Origin: Thioalkalivibrio sp.
GTDB taxonomy: Bacteria > Pseudomonadota > Gammaproteobacteria > Ectothiorhodospirales > Ectothiorhodospiraceae
DNA: 5,889 nt
Assembly: GCA_003563455.1 (NCBI GenBank)
Contig: PWRV01000101.1
Coordinates: 1-5,889, forward strand
Direction of reading: 5' to 3'
In this document: positions 1-5,053 of the stretch, piece by piece
Layout: every line of letters begins with the position of its first letter
Numbering within the stretch: position 1 is the stretch's first letter
Notes under the pieces: generated by a model
Database searches by the model: none
The model's input: only the letters and a program-made list of their open reading frames with translations
Told to the model about the DNA's origin: nothing
Made by a program: the position numbers and the translations under genes

Positions 1-456
1 ATCACCGCGTTCTACACGGTGCTGACCGAGGGCGACGATCACAACGACCCGATTGCCGACGCGGCCCGCGCGATCCTCGACGGCCACGTGGTCCTGTCGC
101 GGCGCATCGCCGAGACCGGGCGCTACCCCGCGGTGGACATCGAGGCCTCGATCAGTCGCCTGATGAACGAGATCGCCGACCCCGGCCAGATCCAGGCGGC
201 ACGCCTGTTCAAGCAGGTCTACGCCACCTACCAGCACAACCGGGACCTGATCAGTGTCGGGGCGTACCAGCGCGGTTCCGACCCGCGCGTCGACGCCGCG
301 ATCGAATACTTCCCGCGCCTGGAGGCCTATCTGCAGCAGGACATGCGCGAGCCGGTCGCCTTCCGGGAGAGCATCCGGCAGCTCGACGCCCTGACCGGCG
401 GCGAGGAAACCGCAGCCACGACCGACGATGGCCGGGAAGCGCCGGCCACCGCCTGA
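1..456 (+). CDS. fliI: Flagellar export ATPase FliI, C-terminal part (5' end outside window)
   Basis: The reading frame is open from the first base, so the gene is cut by the window edge; 151 C-terminal residues are visible. The fragment opens with ITAFYTVLTEGDDHNDPIAD and continues DGHVVLSRRIAETGRYPAVD and ASISRLM, which are hallmark segments of the FliI/T3SS ATPase branch of the F1-type ATPase family. By alignment with the SVSR segment of the F1 alpha subunit, the arginine of SISR (visible residue 53) is the probable arginine finger; this is inferred from family knowledge. The Walker A and B motifs lie upstream of the window. The last 17 or so residues are an acidic, Ala/Thr-rich tail that looks disordered. 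FliI is a cytoplasmic hexamer that drives unloading of export substrates at the flagellar gate. The fliJ start follows 35 bases after the stop, consistent with co-transcription. Identification is secure. Confidence 0.96.
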   Translation: MTAFYTVLTEGDDHNDPIADAARAILDGHVVLSRRIAETGRYPAVDIEASISRLMNEIADPGQIQAARLFKQVYATYQHNRDLISVGAYQRGSDPRVDAAIEYFPRLEAYLQQDMREPVAFRESIRQLDALTGGEETAATTDDGREAPATA

Positions 457-491
457 ATCACGAGCTTTGACCAGGGAGTCTCAAGAAGACG

Positions 492-926
492 ATGACACGT
501 TCCAAACGCATGCAGCCTGTCGCCCGGGTGGCCGAGAGCCGCCAGCAGAACGCCGCGCGGAACCTCGGCGAGCGTCAGCGGGCGCTCGAGGAGCAGCTGC
601 GCCGGCTGGAGCAGCTGACCGAGTACCGGGGCGACTACGCCAGCCGCTTCGAGGACGGCGCGGAATGGATTGGCATGAACGTCCGCGACTATCGCCTGTT
701 CCTGTCCCGGCTGAACGAGGCCATCGAGGAGCAGGCGGCGCGGGTGGAACGGGCCCGCGCCGAACTCGAGCAGAGCCGCGGGCACTGGACCGAGTGCCGG
801 GTGCACCAGGACGCGGTAGGCAAGGCGATGGAACGCTTCGAGGAAGAGGAGCGCCTCGAGGAGAGGCGGCGCGATCAGGCCGAGAACGACGAGTTCGGTC
901 AGCGCGGTGGCCCCGGAAGGCGCTGA
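492..926 (+). CDS. fliJ: Flagellar export protein FliJ
   Basis: This gene encodes 144 residues, close to the usual FliJ length of about 147. The protein is almost entirely charged and helical: Arg/Glu/Gln-rich heptad-like stretches at about 10-50 and 70-130, separated by a short break near residues 55-65. This is the antiparallel two-helix coiled coil expected for FliJ, the central-stalk-like partner of the FliI hexamer that also contacts the FlhA gate. Sequence identity is low across the family, so the call rests on size, coiled-coil character, the MTRSKRMQPV start and, above all, position between fliI and fliK. The ATG at 492 is preceded by purine-rich AGAAG (484-488) and by GGGAG (474-478), the latter rather far at 13 bases. 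A second in-frame ATG at 510 is a possible but less likely start. The C-terminus (GQRGGPGRR) is basic and Gly-rich. Confidence 0.9.
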   Translation: MTRSKRMQPVARVAESRQQNAARNLGERQRALEEQLRRLEQLTEYRGDYASRFEDGAEWIGMNVRDYRLFLSRLNEAIEEQAARVERARAELEQSRGHWTECRVHQDAVGKAMERFEEEERLEERRRDQAENDEFGQRGGPGRR

Positions 927-939
927 AGCCGCCGGCGTG

Positions 940-955
940 TGGCATGAAACTTGGA
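940..955 (+). promoter_or_regulatory. Candidate sigma-54 (-24/-12) promoter for fliK
   Basis: TGGCATG (940-946), four bases, then TTGGA (951-955) matches the sigma-54 consensus TGGCACG-N4-TTGCW with correct spacing. It has two mismatches: T for C in the -24 box and G for C in the -12 box. It begins 13 bases after the fliJ stop and about 86 bases before fliK, the expected place for a promoter that would make fliK independent of fliIJ. Transcription would start near 966. In Pseudomonas aeruginosa fliK is, as I recall, expressed as a separate RpoN-dependent unit, which fits. The changed -12 dinucleotide is a real weakness. Confidence 0.45.
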
Positions 956-982
956 TGCCGCCTGTGAAAGATCTGGCGACCC

Positions 983-1021
983 TGCCGGCGAAGGCCGGTG
1001 AACGACCGGCGTGAAGCGGTC
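983..1021 (+). other. Chain of mutually exclusive hairpins between fliJ and fliK
   Basis: Four segments can pair only with their neighbours. CCGGC (985-989) pairs with GCCGG (994-998) around a GAAG loop, extendable by two G-U pairs at 983-984/999-1000. GCCGGT (994-999) pairs with ACCGGC (1005-1010) around five bases. GACCG (1004-1008) pairs with CGGTC (1017-1021) around eight bases. Forming one disrupts the next. No T-run follows, so it is not an intrinsic terminator. It would sit in the 5' leader of a fliK transcript starting near 966. Short GC-rich stems arise readily by chance in DNA of this composition, so a regulatory role is unproven. Confidence 0.35.
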
Positions 1022-1041
1022 CCCGACCCTGGAACAATCCG

Positions 1042-2310
1042 ATGCAGACATCAGCGCTTCCGACGAATCTGCCCGCACAGCTGTTGCAGGCCCTGAATGA
1101 CCTGGAGGTCGCGCCGCAGGGGGACGAAGGCGCGTCCGGCAGCGATTTCTGGGCGCGCCTGGCGGCGCAGCTGGAGCAGGTCGAGGCGGTGGCCGCGGCT
1201 CTTCCGGAGGAGATTTCGGTCGACGATCTCGCCCCGCTGCTGGCGGCCGAGCTTGGCGGTGACGGGCTGCCGGAAGACGGCAAGGCCTTGCCGCTTCCGG
1301 CGGGTTTCACACTGGATGCGGATCCGCTGCGGCAGGAGTCGATCGAGGAGGCCGGGGCCCTCCACAACCTGCATCTGCTCGCGGCGGCCGTGCACGCGGC
1401 AACCGCCGGTTCTCCGGGCGCGGCGGGCGACGGCGGGACGGGCGGCGATCCCGCCTCGCTTCGGGCCCGGCTCGGCGAGATGCTCGCCGGACTGCAGGGC
1501 GGGCCCGGAACGCCGCCCGTCGACACACGCCAGGGTGCGGCCGCGCCGTTCTCCGTGCTGCCGCCGGTTGCGGTTGCGGGCGGGCAGGGCGCGGAGATGG
1601 CGGCCGTTCCGCTGCCGGGCCTGTCGGCATCGGTGTTCGCCGATGCGCGCCTGACCGACGCCCCGATTGCCGCGGGACTGTCGGCGGCCTCGCTCGCCGA
1701 CGCCGCATCCCTGCGTGCGCTGCTCGAGGCGGGAACGGTCGGGGGGCGGGTCGCGGAGGCCACACCGCAGGCGGTATCGCTCGCCACCGTCACCGCTGCC
1801 TCGGGCGAGACCGCCACCGGCAGCCAGCCGGGTTCGACCAATGCCCCCGGGAATGGGAATGCCGCCGGGGCCCGCGTGTTCAATGTGGACGTGCCGCTGC
1901 AGCAGCCCGGCTGGGACCGGGCCCTCGGCAACGGGATCCGCTGGATGGTCAATCAGAACCTGCAGGTGGCGGAGCTGAGGGTCAGCCCGCCCAACCTCGG
2001 GCCGCTGGAGGTGCGCCTGCAGGTCGAGGGCGACCGCACGCACGTGAACATCGTCGCGCCGCACGCGACGACGCGCGAGGCCGTCGAAGCGGCACTGCCG
2101 CGGCTGCGCGAGATGTTCGCGGAGAGCGGCCTGAACCTCGGCGACGTGAATGTCCGCGAGGAGGGCCGGGAGCACGGGAGTGCCGATGGCAGCGGCGGGC
2201 AGGGGACGCAGCTGCCGGGCACAGCGGACGGCACTGCGGGGGAGACGGATGCCGGCGAAACCCGCTCCGGGTCCTCGGCGGTCCAGGGTCTGGTCGACTT
2301 CTACGCCTGA
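1042..2310 (+). CDS. fliK: Flagellar hook-length control protein FliK
   Basis: FliK (422 residues; about 405 in Salmonella) is secreted through the flagellar export gate, measures hook length and switches FlhB from hook to filament substrates. The first 280 residues are Ala/Gly/Pro-rich and low in complexity, the usual divergent secreted ruler region. Residues about 283-375 form the conserved C-terminal hook-control domain (Flg_hook): VPLQQPGWDRALG at 284-296, then LRVSPPNLGPLEVRLQVEGD at 312-331, matching the family core in which a Pro-x-x-Leu-Gly-x-Leu-Glu-Val stretch is typical. A Gly/Ser/Thr/acidic tail follows, ending in LVDFYA, close to the LVDxYA ending common in FliK. The ATG at 1042 is the first start after an in-frame stop at 1012; GGAAC (1031-1035) is a weak ribosome site. 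Terminator-like palindromes follow directly after the stop, so fliK probably ends a transcription unit. Confidence 0.95.
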   Translation: MQTSALPTNLPAQLLQALNDLEVAPQGDEGASGSDFWARLAAQLEQVEAVAAALPEEISVDDLAPLLAAELGGDGLPEDGKALPLPAGFTLDADPLRQESIEEAGALHNLHLLAAAVHAATAGSPGAAGDGGTGGDPASLRARLGEMLAGLQGGPGTPPVDTRQGAAAPFSVLPPVAVAGGQGAEMAAVPLPGLSASVFADARLTDAPIAAGLSAASLADAASLRALLEAGTVGGRVAEATPQAVSLATVTAASGETATGSQPGSTNAPGNGNAAGARVFNVDVPLQQPGWDRALGNGIRWMVNQNLQVAELRVSPPNLGPLEVRLQVEGDRTHVNIVAPHATTREAVEAALPRLREMFAESGLNLGDVNVREEGREHGSADGSGGQGTQLPGTADGTAGETDAGETRSGSSAVQGLVDFYA

Positions 2311-2313
2311 TTT

Positions 2314-2344
2314 CCCCCTCCCCCGCAAGCGCGGAGGGGGTTTT
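2314..2344 (+). terminator. Intrinsic terminator after fliK (REP-like copy A)
   Basis: CCCCCTCC (2314-2321) pairs perfectly with GGAGGGGG (2333-2340), eight base pairs around an 11-base loop, and is followed at once by TTTT (2341-2344). It begins three bases after the fliK stop codon. The T-run is short, so termination may be partial. Confidence 0.7.
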
Positions 2345-2420
2345 CATCGTCGGGGTGGGAGTGTCGTGGTTTCGCCCCTCCGCGCCCCCACCCCAACCCT
2401 CCCCCGCAAGCGGGGGAGGG
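2314..2420. repeat. Inverted pair of REP-like palindromes (BIME-like element)
   Basis: Two palindromes share the core CCTCCCCCGCAAGCG: copy A at 2314-2340 and copy B at 2397-2420. Each has a G-rich or C-rich arm on its inner side: GGGGTGGG (2352-2359) after copy A and CCCACCCC (2387-2394) before copy B, which are perfect reverse complements. The unit is therefore two hairpins facing each other around an inverted spacer, the layout of bacterial interspersed mosaic elements. A CACCCCAACCCTC-type run leading into a CGCAAGCG-centred hairpin is familiar to me as a dispersed intergenic repeat of many GC-rich proteobacteria. Whether it is repeated elsewhere in this genome cannot be seen here. REP elements of this type are usually mobilised by RAYT transposases; none is encoded in the window. 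Confidence 0.6.
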
Positions 2421-2427
2421 CGTTTTT
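2397..2427 (+). terminator. Strong intrinsic terminator (REP-like copy B)
   Basis: CCCTCCCCCGC (2397-2407) and GCGGGGGAGGG (2410-2420) are perfect reverse complements. This gives at least ten G-C-rich pairs closed by a CAAG tetraloop. CG and then TTTTT (2423-2427) follow. This is the best intrinsic terminator in the window and lies between fliK and the fliL promoter, so it should stop read-through from fliK. Confidence 0.8.
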
Positions 2428-2447
2428 CTGGTCGGTGGTATCCGCGC

Positions 2448-2502
2448 GCCGGCATTCCGGCACCCGCCGGTTCCGGCATCCGTCAAAACCTCGACGGATG
2501 CC
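2448..2502 (+). repeat. Run of three further small palindromes upstream of the fliL promoter
   Basis: GCCGG (2448-2452) pairs with CCGGC (2457-2461) around CATT. GCCGG (2466-2470) faces CCGGC (2473-2477) with two bases between. GGCATCCGTC (2475-2484) pairs perfectly with GACGGATGCC (2493-2502), ten base pairs around AAAACCTC. TTCCGGCA also occurs twice, at 2455 and 2471. The last hairpin could act as an extra terminator, but only a loose T-rich stretch (2508-2519) follows it. It may instead be another dispersed repeat. No open frame here looks like a gene. Confidence 0.5.
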
Positions 2503-2506
2503 TGGC

Positions 2507-2543
2507 ATTGATTCTTTATCCATCTGAAAATAAATAATAATTT
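2507..2543. other. AT-rich tract upstream of the fliL promoter
   Basis: About 37 bases consisting mainly of A and T stand out sharply from the GC-rich surroundings. They end 15 bases before the sigma-54 -24 box. Sigma-54 promoters often carry IHF or activator sites in such DNA, but I find no clear match to an IHF or FleQ consensus. TTGATT (2508-2513) and AATAAT (2533-2538), 19 bases apart, are a poor sigma-70-like pair. The composition is certain; the role is not. Confidence 0.5.
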
Positions 2544-2558
2544 CGCCGCTCAGGCGAG

Positions 2559-2574
2559 TGGCACGCCATTTGCT
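2559..2574 (+). promoter_or_regulatory. Sigma-54 (RpoN) promoter of the fliLMNOPQ unit
   Basis: TGGCACG (2559-2565), four bases CCAT, then TTGCT (2570-2574) is a full match to the sigma-54 consensus TGGCACG-N4-TTGCW, with the GG and GC doublets exactly 12 bases apart. Transcription should start near 2585, leaving a leader of about 24 bases before the fliL ATG. Sigma-54 promoters need an enhancer-binding activator. In polarly flagellated gammaproteobacteria that is FleQ/FlrA at this class of operon, which I infer here by analogy. The site also helps set the fliL start, because an in-frame GTG at 2558 would overlap the promoter. Confidence 0.9.
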
Positions 2575-2608
2575 CAAACCCTTGCAGCATAGAAAGGGTG
2601 CGAGGGAC

Positions 2609-3118
2609 ATGGCGGAAAAAGACGATCTGAACCTGGCCGAGGGCGCGACAGCGGCCAAACCGAAGGGCGGGGCGCTGAAGCTGGTGCTGATGGTTCTGGT
2701 GGCGGTGCTGATCGGCGGCGGCGCCGCGGGCGGTGCCCTGTATTTCGTGCTCGGCAACGACCCGGCGGCCACCGACGCGACCGCTGCCGACACCCAGCGC
2801 CCGCTGATCTACAGGGCCCTCGAGCCGGAGCTGCTTGGCAACATCGAGGGGCCCGGCCGGATCCGCTTCGTGCAGGTGGGCGTGGTGCTGGCCATGCGCG
2901 ACCCGAAGGTCCGGGAGGCCGTGGACCAGCATAGCCCGGTGATCCGCAACGACCTGATCATGCTGCTGAGCGGCAAGACCTACGAGGATCTCAACAGCGC
3001 CGAGGGCAAGGAGACGACGCGCCAGGAGATGCTGCAGACGATCCGGGAGGTTCTCGAACAGAGTACCGGGAACCCCGGCGTCGAGTCGATCTACTTCACC
3101 TCCTTCGTGATGCAGTGA
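2609..3118 (+). CDS. fliL: Flagellar basal body-associated protein FliL
   Basis: FliL (169 residues) is a single-pass inner-membrane protein of the basal body. Its periplasmic domain forms a ring around the stator and supports stator activity. Here a short cytoplasmic N-terminus (1-20, ending KPKGG) leads into one membrane segment at about 22-48 (LKLVLMVLVAVLIGGG and onward). The periplasmic domain of about 120 residues has the family pattern: YRALEPELLGNIEG (68-81), RFVQVGVVLAMRD (86-98), then VRNDLIMLLSGKT-like IRNDLIMLLSGKT (112-124) and a C-terminal VESIYFTSFVMQ. I chose the ATG at 2609, not the in-frame GTG at 2558, because the predicted transcript starts near 2585. AAAGGG (2593-2598) lies ten bases upstream; GAGGGA (2602-2607) is too close. 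It is the first gene of the unit, and fliM follows after seven bases. Confidence 0.94.
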   Translation: MAEKDDLNLAEGATAAKPKGGALKLVLMVLVAVLIGGGAAGGALYFVLGNDPAATDATAADTQRPLIYRALEPELLGNIEGPGRIRFVQVGVVLAMRDPKVREAVDQHSPVIRNDLIMLLSGKTYEDLNSAEGKETTRQEMLQTIREVLEQSTGNPGVESIYFTSFVMQ

Positions 3119-3125
3119 GTCGATC

Positions 3126-4106
3126 ATGGCGCCGACAGACCTGCTTTCCCAGGAAGAGATCGACGCGCTGCTCGAGGGCGTCGACAGCGGCGAGGTGGAT
3201 ACCGACACCGACCTGCAGGCACGGGACGGAATCGCCCGGCCCTACGACTTCACCAGCAAGGACCGCATCGTTCGCGGGCGCATGCCGACACTCGAGATGG
3301 TCAACGAGCGCTTCGCGCGCTTTCTGCGGATCAGTCTCTTCCGCCTGATGCGCCGCAACGCCGAGATCGCGCTGAACGGCGTGCACATGACCAGGTTCTC
3401 CGAGTACGTCCAGTCCCTGGCCGTGCCGACCAGCCTGAACACCGCGAAGGTCCGCCCGTTGCACGGGACGGCGCTGTTTGTTCTGGGCCCGGAGCTCGTG
3501 TCGATCCTGGTCGACAACTTCTTCGGCGGCGACGGCCGCTACAGCGCGAAGATCGAGGACCGGGAGTTCACGCCGACCGAGGTCCGCGTGATCCGGGTGA
3601 TGCTGGACCAGGTCTTCACGGACCTGAAGAAAGCGTGGACGCCCGTGATGGACCTCGACTTCGAGTACGTGAGCTCCGAGGTGAACCCCGAGTACACCAG
3701 CATCGTGAGCCCGTCGGAGGTGGTGATGGTGATGAGCTTCCGGGTCGACCTCGACGGCGGCGGCGGCGACCTCCACGTGACCCTGCCGTATTTCATGATC
3801 GAACCGATTCGCGAGGTGCTCGACGCAGGCTTCCAGAGTGACCGCCCGGACCAGGACCAGCGCTGGGTCCGCGGCCTGCGCGATGAACTGAAGACCGCCG
3901 AGGTCGAGGCGGTGGCCCTGCTGGCGGAAACCCGGCTGACGCTGGGGCAGGTGATGCGGCTGAAGCCGGGCGACATCATCCCGGTGGAACTGCCGCGCCA
4001 GCACCTGCTGCGCGCGGAGGGCATACCCGTCGCCCGCGGCCGCTTCGGCGTTTCCGGCGGCAGGAACGCCATCCAGGTGACCGAGCGCATCGCGCGCTCG
4101 AACTGA
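3126..4106 (+). CDS. fliM: Flagellar motor switch protein FliM
   Basis: FliM (326 residues, normal length is about 320-335) forms the middle of the C-ring and binds phosphorylated CheY to reverse rotation. The N-terminal CheY-P-binding peptide is clear: LLSQEEIDALLEGV at 6-19. An acidic linker (20-35) is followed by PYDFTSKDRIVRGRMPTLEMVNERFARFLR (39-68). The CheC-like middle domain runs to about residue 235 and includes NFFGGDGRY (131-139), the conserved GG-x-G segment needed for FliG contact. The C-terminal SpoA domain at about 255-322 contains LGQVMRLKPGDIIPVELP (273-290), which pairs with FliN. No domain is missing. The presence of an intact CheY-P peptide implies that chemotactic control of the motor is retained. 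The start has only a weak upstream ribosome site, and translation is probably coupled to fliL, whose stop is seven bases away. Confidence 0.98.
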   Translation: MAPTDLLSQEEIDALLEGVDSGEVDTDTDLQARDGIARPYDFTSKDRIVRGRMPTLEMVNERFARFLRISLFRLMRRNAEIALNGVHMTRFSEYVQSLAVPTSLNTAKVRPLHGTALFVLGPELVSILVDNFFGGDGRYSAKIEDREFTPTEVRVIRVMLDQVFTDLKKAWTPVMDLDFEYVSSEVNPEYTSIVSPSEVVMVMSFRVDLDGGGGDLHVTLPYFMIEPIREVLDAGFQSDRPDQDQRWVRGLRDELKTAEVEAVALLAETRLTLGQVMRLKPGDIIPVELPRQHLLRAEGIPVARGRFGVSGGRNAIQVTERIARSN

Positions 4107-4127
4107 ACATCCAGAGGATCACGAGTC

Positions 4128-4571
4128 ATGAGCGACGACACGAAACAGGACGCCGGACAGGAACCGCCGGCCGGCGCTGCCGGATCCCGAAAGGGGCAGC
4201 CGGACAAGGGTGCCGACCACACCGAGGCGCGCGATCCAGCGCAGGAGTCCTTCGAGAAGGCGAGCTTCGAGTCGCTTTCCGATGAGCCGTCGGCCACCGG
4301 AGAACGCGACGACGTGAACCTGGAGGTGGTGCTGGACATTCCGGTGACCCTCTCCGCGGAGATCGGGCGCACCCGCATCGCGATTCGCAGCCTCCTGCAG
4401 CTCAACCAGGGGTCGATCGTGGAACTCGACCGGCTGGCCGGGGAGCCGCTGGACGTATTCGTGAACGGCACGTTGATCGCGCACGGCGAGGTCGTGGTGG
4501 TGAACGAGAAGTTCGGCATCCGGCTCACCGACGTGATCAGCCCTGCCGAACGCGTGAAGAAGCTGAAGTGA
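4128..4571 (+). CDS. fliN: Flagellar motor switch protein FliN
   Basis: FliN (147 residues) is the lowest C-ring subunit and binds FliM, FliH and export complexes. The conserved SpoA domain fills about 62-141: VNLEVVLDIPVTLSAEIGRT (63-82), LLQLNQGSIVELDRLAGEPLDVFVNG (89-114), then VNEKFGIRLTDVIS (125-138) and a basic end ERVKKLK. The first 60 residues are hydrophilic, rich in Asp/Glu/Gln/Ala/Lys and without recognisable fold. FliN N-termini vary widely in length, so this is not exceptional. The ATG at 4128 is set by a good ribosome site, AGAGGA (4113-4118), nine bases upstream. The gap after fliM is 21 bases, and the stop overlaps the fliO start, so translational coupling is likely. Confidence 0.97.
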   Translation: MSDDTKQDAGQEPPAGAAGSRKGQPDKGADHTEARDPAQESFEKASFESLSDEPSATGERDDVNLEVVLDIPVTLSAEIGRTRIAIRSLLQLNQGSIVELDRLAGEPLDVFVNGTLIAHGEVVVVNEKFGIRLTDVISPAERVKKLK

Positions 4572-5053
4572 TGCGGTGCCTCGCCAGCAGACGGTCGCCT
4601 CGGATCGTGCATCGGCGCGGCGCGGCCGCAGTCGTTGGGCTGTTTCCGGGCGCGCTGTTGGCCGAGACCGGCGGCGCATGGCCGGTTCCCGCCGGTGCCG
4701 GAATGGACGCGGCCTATCTCGCGCAGCTGCTGGTGGGGCTGATCCTGGTGATCGCCGCGATCCTGGTCCTGGCCTTCCTGATGCGCCGGGTCGGGGGCTT
4801 CCAGTCGCGCCTTGGCAGCGAATTCCGCGTGCTGGGGGGCATCTCCCTGGGATCGCGGGAGCGCATGGTGCTGGTCCAGGTGGGTGAACGGCAGCTGCTG
4901 GTCGGCGTGGCCCCTGGCCGCGTGCAGACCCTGCACGTGCTGGACGAGCCGATCCGTGTCGAGGGCCGGGCCGCGCAGGAGGGCACCGCGCGATCCGACT
5001 CCCCGTTCGCCCAGCGCCTGCGCGCGGCGATCAACCGGGAGCCCACGCCGTGA
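4571..5053 (+). CDS. fliO: Flagellar export apparatus assembly protein FliO
   Basis: FliO helps assemble the FliP ring of the flagellar export gate in the inner membrane. The 160-residue protein has an Arg-rich N-terminus, then a hydrophobic stretch (about 17-31, AAAVVGLFPGALLAETG) that could be a cleaved signal peptide. A strong membrane segment follows at about 47-70 (AAYLAQLLVGLILVIAAILVLAFL), ending in MRR on the cytoplasmic side. The cytoplasmic domain has the family core GSEFRVLGGISLGSRERMVL (82-101) and LVGVAPGRVQTLHVL (110-124). The ATG at 4571 shares its A with the fliN TGA. A GTG three bases earlier (4568) is in the same frame and cannot be excluded. The family is poorly conserved in sequence, but the post-membrane core and position between fliN and fliP make the call firm. 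Confidence 0.92.
   Translation: MRCLASRRSPRIVHRRGAAAVVGLFPGALLAETGGAWPVPAGAGMDAAYLAQLLVGLILVIAAILVLAFLMRRVGGFQSRLGSEFRVLGGISLGSRERMVLVQVGERQLLVGVAPGRVQTLHVLDEPIRVEGRAAQEGTARSDSPFAQRLRAAINREPTP

Noticed and set aside
327..1952. Long minus-strand open frame (541 codons) across fliI, fliJ and fliK
   Set aside because: It is antisense to three well-supported genes. Its product is Ala/Pro/Ser/Arg-rich low-complexity sequence, typical of shadow frames in GC-rich DNA.
1051..2328. Minus-strand open frame (425 codons) covering fliK
   Set aside because: It lies almost exactly opposite fliK, which has a conserved C-terminal domain; the antisense product is Arg/Gly-rich without any recognisable motif.
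2503..2518. Second sigma-54-like site beginning TGGCATT at 2503
   Set aside because: There is no TTGC-type -12 element at the required distance.
2150..2527. Small + and - strand frames running through the REP-like palindromes
   Set aside because: Peptides such as PTPTLPRKRG or PSPACGGGLG are the known false translations of this kind of repeat, with no ribosome site or conserved start.
2531..2552. Possible sigma-28 (FliA) promoter, TAAA and GCCGCTCA
   Set aside because: The spacing is ten bases, not about 15, and the downstream box has two mismatches to GCCGATAA.
2558..2608. Alternative upstream GTG start for fliL at 2558
   Set aside because: It overlaps the sigma-54 promoter and would lie upstream of the predicted transcript start near 2585; the added residues do not resemble FliL N-termini.
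3539..4936. Minus-strand open frame (465 codons) opposite fliM, fliN and fliO
   Set aside because: It is opposite three conserved genes, and its product is Ser/Arg/Pro-rich with no domain. It is a composition artefact.
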